Shown here: one piece after another, positions 60,801-64,000 of the stretch
Layout: each line of letters begins with the position of its first letter
Position numbering within the stretch: the stretch's first letter is position 1
NCBI RefSeq assembly: GCF_009727055.1
Contig: NW_024064356.1
Location: forward strand, 595,924-659,923
Direction of reading: 5' to 3'
Origin: Benincasa hispida
Lineage: Eukaryota > Streptophyta > Magnoliopsida > Cucurbitales > Cucurbitaceae
Length of the DNA stretch: 64,000 bases
Notes under the pieces: model-generated
Databases searched by the model: none
Told to the model about the DNA's origin: nothing
The model's input: only the letters and a program-made list of their open reading frames with translations
Translations under genes and position numbers: made by a program

Positions 60801-61017
60801 ACCCAAACCTAAATGAGATAACCCGAGACCCGACTCGAAATTTAATTTTTTTAAATATTTTTAACCCAACTTAACCCTTACAGTGGGTTAAGTAGTCCAG
60901 GTTGGTAGGATTATCGGGTTTTTTGAACTCTTAGAATTCATAATCAAATTTAATTTAAAAAAAATAAAATAGTAAGTAGTAAATAAGCTTTATAATTTTC
61001 AAAAACCAAAAACTAAA

Positions 61018-61280
61018 GCCTCGTCGAGTAACCATTTCGTTTTTAAAAATTTTGCTTATTTCCTCTCAATTTTTAAAATGATTTGCATTTTTTTAATATA
61101 AGAGTTGAATTCTTAGCCAAATCCCAAAAAAAAGTTTTTTAAAAATCTACTTTTAGATTTTTAGTTTTCAAAATTTGGCCTTGTTTTAAAATATGGGTAA
61201 AATACAAATAGCAAAACAAAAAATTTAGAGGTAAAAAAATGTTACAAACTTAATTTTTAAAAACTAGAAACTAAAAACCA
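61018..61280. repeat. MITE-like element, family A, copy 3
   Basis: The start (cgagtaaccatttcgttttt) and interior (attttcctctcaatttttaa-like words, then 'aaatttagaggt') are in the same orientation as copies 1 and 2. The right terminus is decayed where it meets copy 4. Confidence 0.5.
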
Positions 61281-61281
61281 A

Positions 61282-61567
61282 TATTCCGTTTGGTAATCAT
61301 TTTGTTTTTTTTTTTTTAAATTAAGCATATAGACATTACTTTCACCTCCAAATTTCTTCATTTGTTATCTACTATTTACCAATCATTTAAGAAACCAAAC
61401 AAAATTTGAAAATTAAAAAAATAGCTTTTAAAAACTTATTTTTTGTTTTTTAAATTTAGCTAAAAATTCAACTAGTACAGAAATATGCAAATCATTGTAA
61501 GAAATGAAAAAAAAATAGGCTTAATTTTCAAAAACAAAAATTAAAAAAATGATTACTAAACGGGACC
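61282..61567. repeat. MITE-like element, family A, copy 4 (inverted)
   Basis: Begins ATTCCGTTTGGTAATCATTT and ends AATGATTACTAAACGGGACC. Interior words 'cattactttcacctccaaat' and 'gttatctactatttaccaat' are the reverse complement of those in copies 1 and 2, so it lies tail-to-tail with copy 3. Confidence 0.7.
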
Positions 61568-62119
61568 AAAATGATTGCCAAATAAGGCTGAAGACTTTTT
61601 TTATGACCATTTGATATTTTATTTTTGAAAGTGAAGCTTATAAATCATTAGTTCTACCTATTAGTTTCTTTATCTTGTTACCTATTTTTTGACGATTGTT
61701 ATCAAATATCAAGCCCAATTTGAAAAGTTAAAAAATAATAATTTTAACAACTTGTAATTTGCTTTTAAAACAAGTTTTTAGTTAAGAAAGATAAAAATTA
61801 TGATAAATAAGTGTAAAAAAAAATAATTATAATTTAGAAAGCCAAATAGTTATCGAACATCATCTAAATATTTATGAAACAGTATTGATTGAAATACTTA
61901 TGTGTTGATGGTTGATACAACCTTTTACAAGTTTATAGGTGAAAACGAGGGTTTCCCTTTCTCCAAAATTTGAAGGGAAAACCATGGTTAAAATGTCAAT
62001 GTCACAATTTTACGAAAATATCCATAAAAATATTGATATGGGTGGATATTTTTGTGGTCAAATTAATAAATAAAGATTTTATTATTTTTTAAACAAGTTA
62101 AAATATTATTCAGGATAAA
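61568..62119. other. AT-rich spacer
   Basis: No gene is seen. It contains additional family-A-like words (e.g. 'tatttttgacgattgttatc'). Confidence 0.45.
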
Positions 62120-62575
62120 TATCAACTAATACTCTTAAATTTTAAATGTTGTATCAATTTAAACCCAAAACTAATAATTGTATCAATTAACAACCTGAAC
62201 TTTTGTAAGCGTATCAATTTACATTCTTCATTACGTTTCATTTGGAAAAACCTCGTGTAAAACTTATATTTATATTTTATCAACTAAACTCCTAAACTTT
62301 TACTAATGAATAATCATTTTAGACTCTTATTAATAATTTATTAGAAAACCGTTCATGCATTTACTCTAAATATTTATTATGTAAAATCGACATTTGAAGA
62401 AATCTATACAAGTTTGAGAATTAATGTAGTGATGATTTTCAAAAGTAGTCGTACTAAAGGGTCTAAATTTATTGGTTTGTAAAAATTTAGAACTTTAATT
62501 GACTCAAATTATAAGTTTTACATGATATTGGTAGAACTAAATCTAGAGAATAGTGTAAATTAATACACTTAGGAG
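62120..62575. repeat. Foldback MITE-like element
   Basis: The left part repeats 'gtatcaatttaaaccc'-type words and the right part their inverted partners ('gtgtaaattaatacact', 'aatttagaactttaattgac'). Imperfect arms, non-coding. Confidence 0.4.
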
Positions 62576-62849
62576 GTGTTTGATAAATGGGTATGAGTTA
62601 TTGAGTTGGGTGGGTATTTATTACCCATGTTTGTTAAGCCCATAAAGAAAACCTATGGGTTATTAAAACCCCTTTTTTACTCACTCAAAACTCTCTTTTT
62701 TATCCCCTCAAAATTAGGACCTTTTATATTAATATGGTTGTTTTCAAACATTGAGAACTCGACAAACAAAAAAAACTTGGAAACAATATGTATAAAGGGT
62801 TGTCGAAGGTTGAAGTTTCTACATACATAAGTCAAAACTTCAACCCTCG

Positions 62850-63025
62850 ACAAGTGAAATCTCGCTAATTTTGTAATGAGGATCTCGCTCTAGAAGGAAA
62901 TCTCACTAGAAATGTGGATTGAATCTCGCTGGTAAGGTGAGCATTGCTAGAAAGACAGTTTGTTAAAGAAATGCTTGATCTTGCTCATGAGGATCTCGCT
63001 CATGAGGAGGATCTCGCTCATCCTA
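62850..63025. repeat. Degenerate ATCTCGCT repeat cluster
   Basis: The octamer ATCTCGCT or a one-base variant occurs seven times in about 165 bp, often as GAGGATCTCGCTCATG (the best pair near 62990-63020). No ORF or fold was recognised. Confidence 0.55.
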
Positions 63026-64000
63026 ATCTGATTTTCATTTCAAATTTGGTAGCTAATTTAATAGAATTTTTGTGTTATATTACATAAATATTTTTTTTCC
63101 AGTTCATAGCTTACTTTTTTGTTTTACAAAAATTTGATATGATGATTTGGTTCATTGTTTTTATTGGATTCTTCCAAGGACCGATCTTATCTTATATGTT
63201 CAAATTCATTCTACTGTCATTTTTGTTGGTTCATTCCACTGTCGTATTTCTATGTACTTGACTTTACTACCAACGTGGTTGCTACTTACTTTCAACTAAC
63301 ATTCATGTCACTCTTTAATTAATTAGGTTAAATTAATTTCACTCTTTAATAAATGCACCCAACTCTCTCCAACAACCTCTTCTTTCTCCCTCTTCTATTT
63401 ATAGATGACTTCTCACTCATACTGACTTCTCACTCATTTATTGGTTACTCTTTAGTTTAATTTTTTTTTGTTGGTTACTCCTTAGTTTAATTTATTTTAT
63501 TTTATTTCTAATATAACAATCATTAGTTTGGGTTTCTTGTAGGGTCCAAACTAATTGCACAAATTATTCCTAATTAGTTTGAGGAGGTTTCTTATTTTGA
63601 GGTTCAGAGTATCTCCATTTTTTTAAGACTTATTTTTTTTTTATGAAAATATGTTATTTGTTAATTGTTGGTTACATTTTTTTGGGAATACTAGTTCACA
63701 AATTTTTTTTATTAATGGTTGCCGACATTATATTTTTTAATCTGATACTTCTCAAATTTTTTATGAATTATGGGTGAAATAGTACTGTTATGTAATTTTT
63801 TTTTATCTAATAATACGTTCATTTCAATTCTTTTTCTTTTTCCAGCTTCAATAAGAACATATTCTATACATTTTGGTGTGTTATTATCAAGCTAGTTTCA
63901 GGATTAATTTTGGTATGTCTTACTATCATTTCACAATCAAAATTGATTTTTTTTTAAAAAAATTATATAATTGTAATGAAACGATGGTATTAATATTATA
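63026..64000. other. AT-rich spacer to the window end
   Basis: No gene is supported. Local duplications are visible: 'tgacttctcactcat' twice (about 63404-63437) and 'ttggttactc(t/c)ttagttt' twice (about 63441-63490). Confidence 0.45.

Noticed and set aside
1..64000. Search for CRISPR arrays, riboswitches, bacterial operons and phage genes
   Set aside because: Nothing of the kind is seen; all clear genes are plant nuclear genes with spliceosomal introns or plant homologues.

Overview
This is a plant nuclear window, very probably a eudicot and most likely a cucurbit. The evidence is AT-rich intergenic DNA, short GT-AG introns, plant-specific protein families, and LTR-retrotransposon sequences that I associate from memory with cucurbit genomes. 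No bacterial, organellar or CRISPR content is seen.

Six host genes can be rebuilt with frame-consistent splice sites. (1) A MYC-type bHLH transcription factor (14098-15946, +, 3 exons, 452 aa). (2) A DWARF27-like plastid beta-carotene isomerase family protein (17924-20178, +, 6 exons, 262 aa). (3) A secreted class-B GH9 endo-1,4-beta-glucanase (30468-33081, +, 7 exons, 489 aa). (4) An intronless GPR107/lung-seven-transmembrane (GOST/CAND6-7) membrane protein (34854-36173, +, 439 aa). (5) A FHIT-type HIT hydrolase (37878-41091, -, 157 aa) whose model needs a 3-nt microexon followed by an AT-AC U12-type intron. (6) An uncharacterised acidic plant protein with a cyclin-like destruction box (42920-44391, -, 3 exons, 362 aa). 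The genes are unrelated in function and are not an operon.

The rest is mostly transposable elements. Positions 1-2345 hold a Ty1/copia remnant on the minus strand. 6966-8690 is an old Ty3/gypsy remnant split by a solo LTR (7068-8259). 24206-26134 is a solo LTR with a perfect 5-bp target duplication. 26256-29680 is a two-LTR copia element that has lost reverse transcriptase and RNase H. 46097-60030 is a multi-level nest: a Tat/Athila-like gypsy element is hit by one solo LTR (48791-51036) and by a copia element (52186-60030); the copia 5' LTR is hit by an antisense solo LTR (52492-56814), which is itself hit by another solo LTR (53902-56107). Many small hairpin elements (MITE-like) and tRNA-derived SINE-like pieces lie in the AT-rich spacers.

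Three results stand out. The innermost LTR contains an unremoved Illumina Nextera mate-pair junction adapter flanked by an exact 79-bp duplication, which is an assembly artefact. The FHIT gene shows the microexon plus AT-AC intron architecture. A nearly perfect 78-bp-arm hairpin lies at 42045-42216. I did not find a convincing new multi-gene system.
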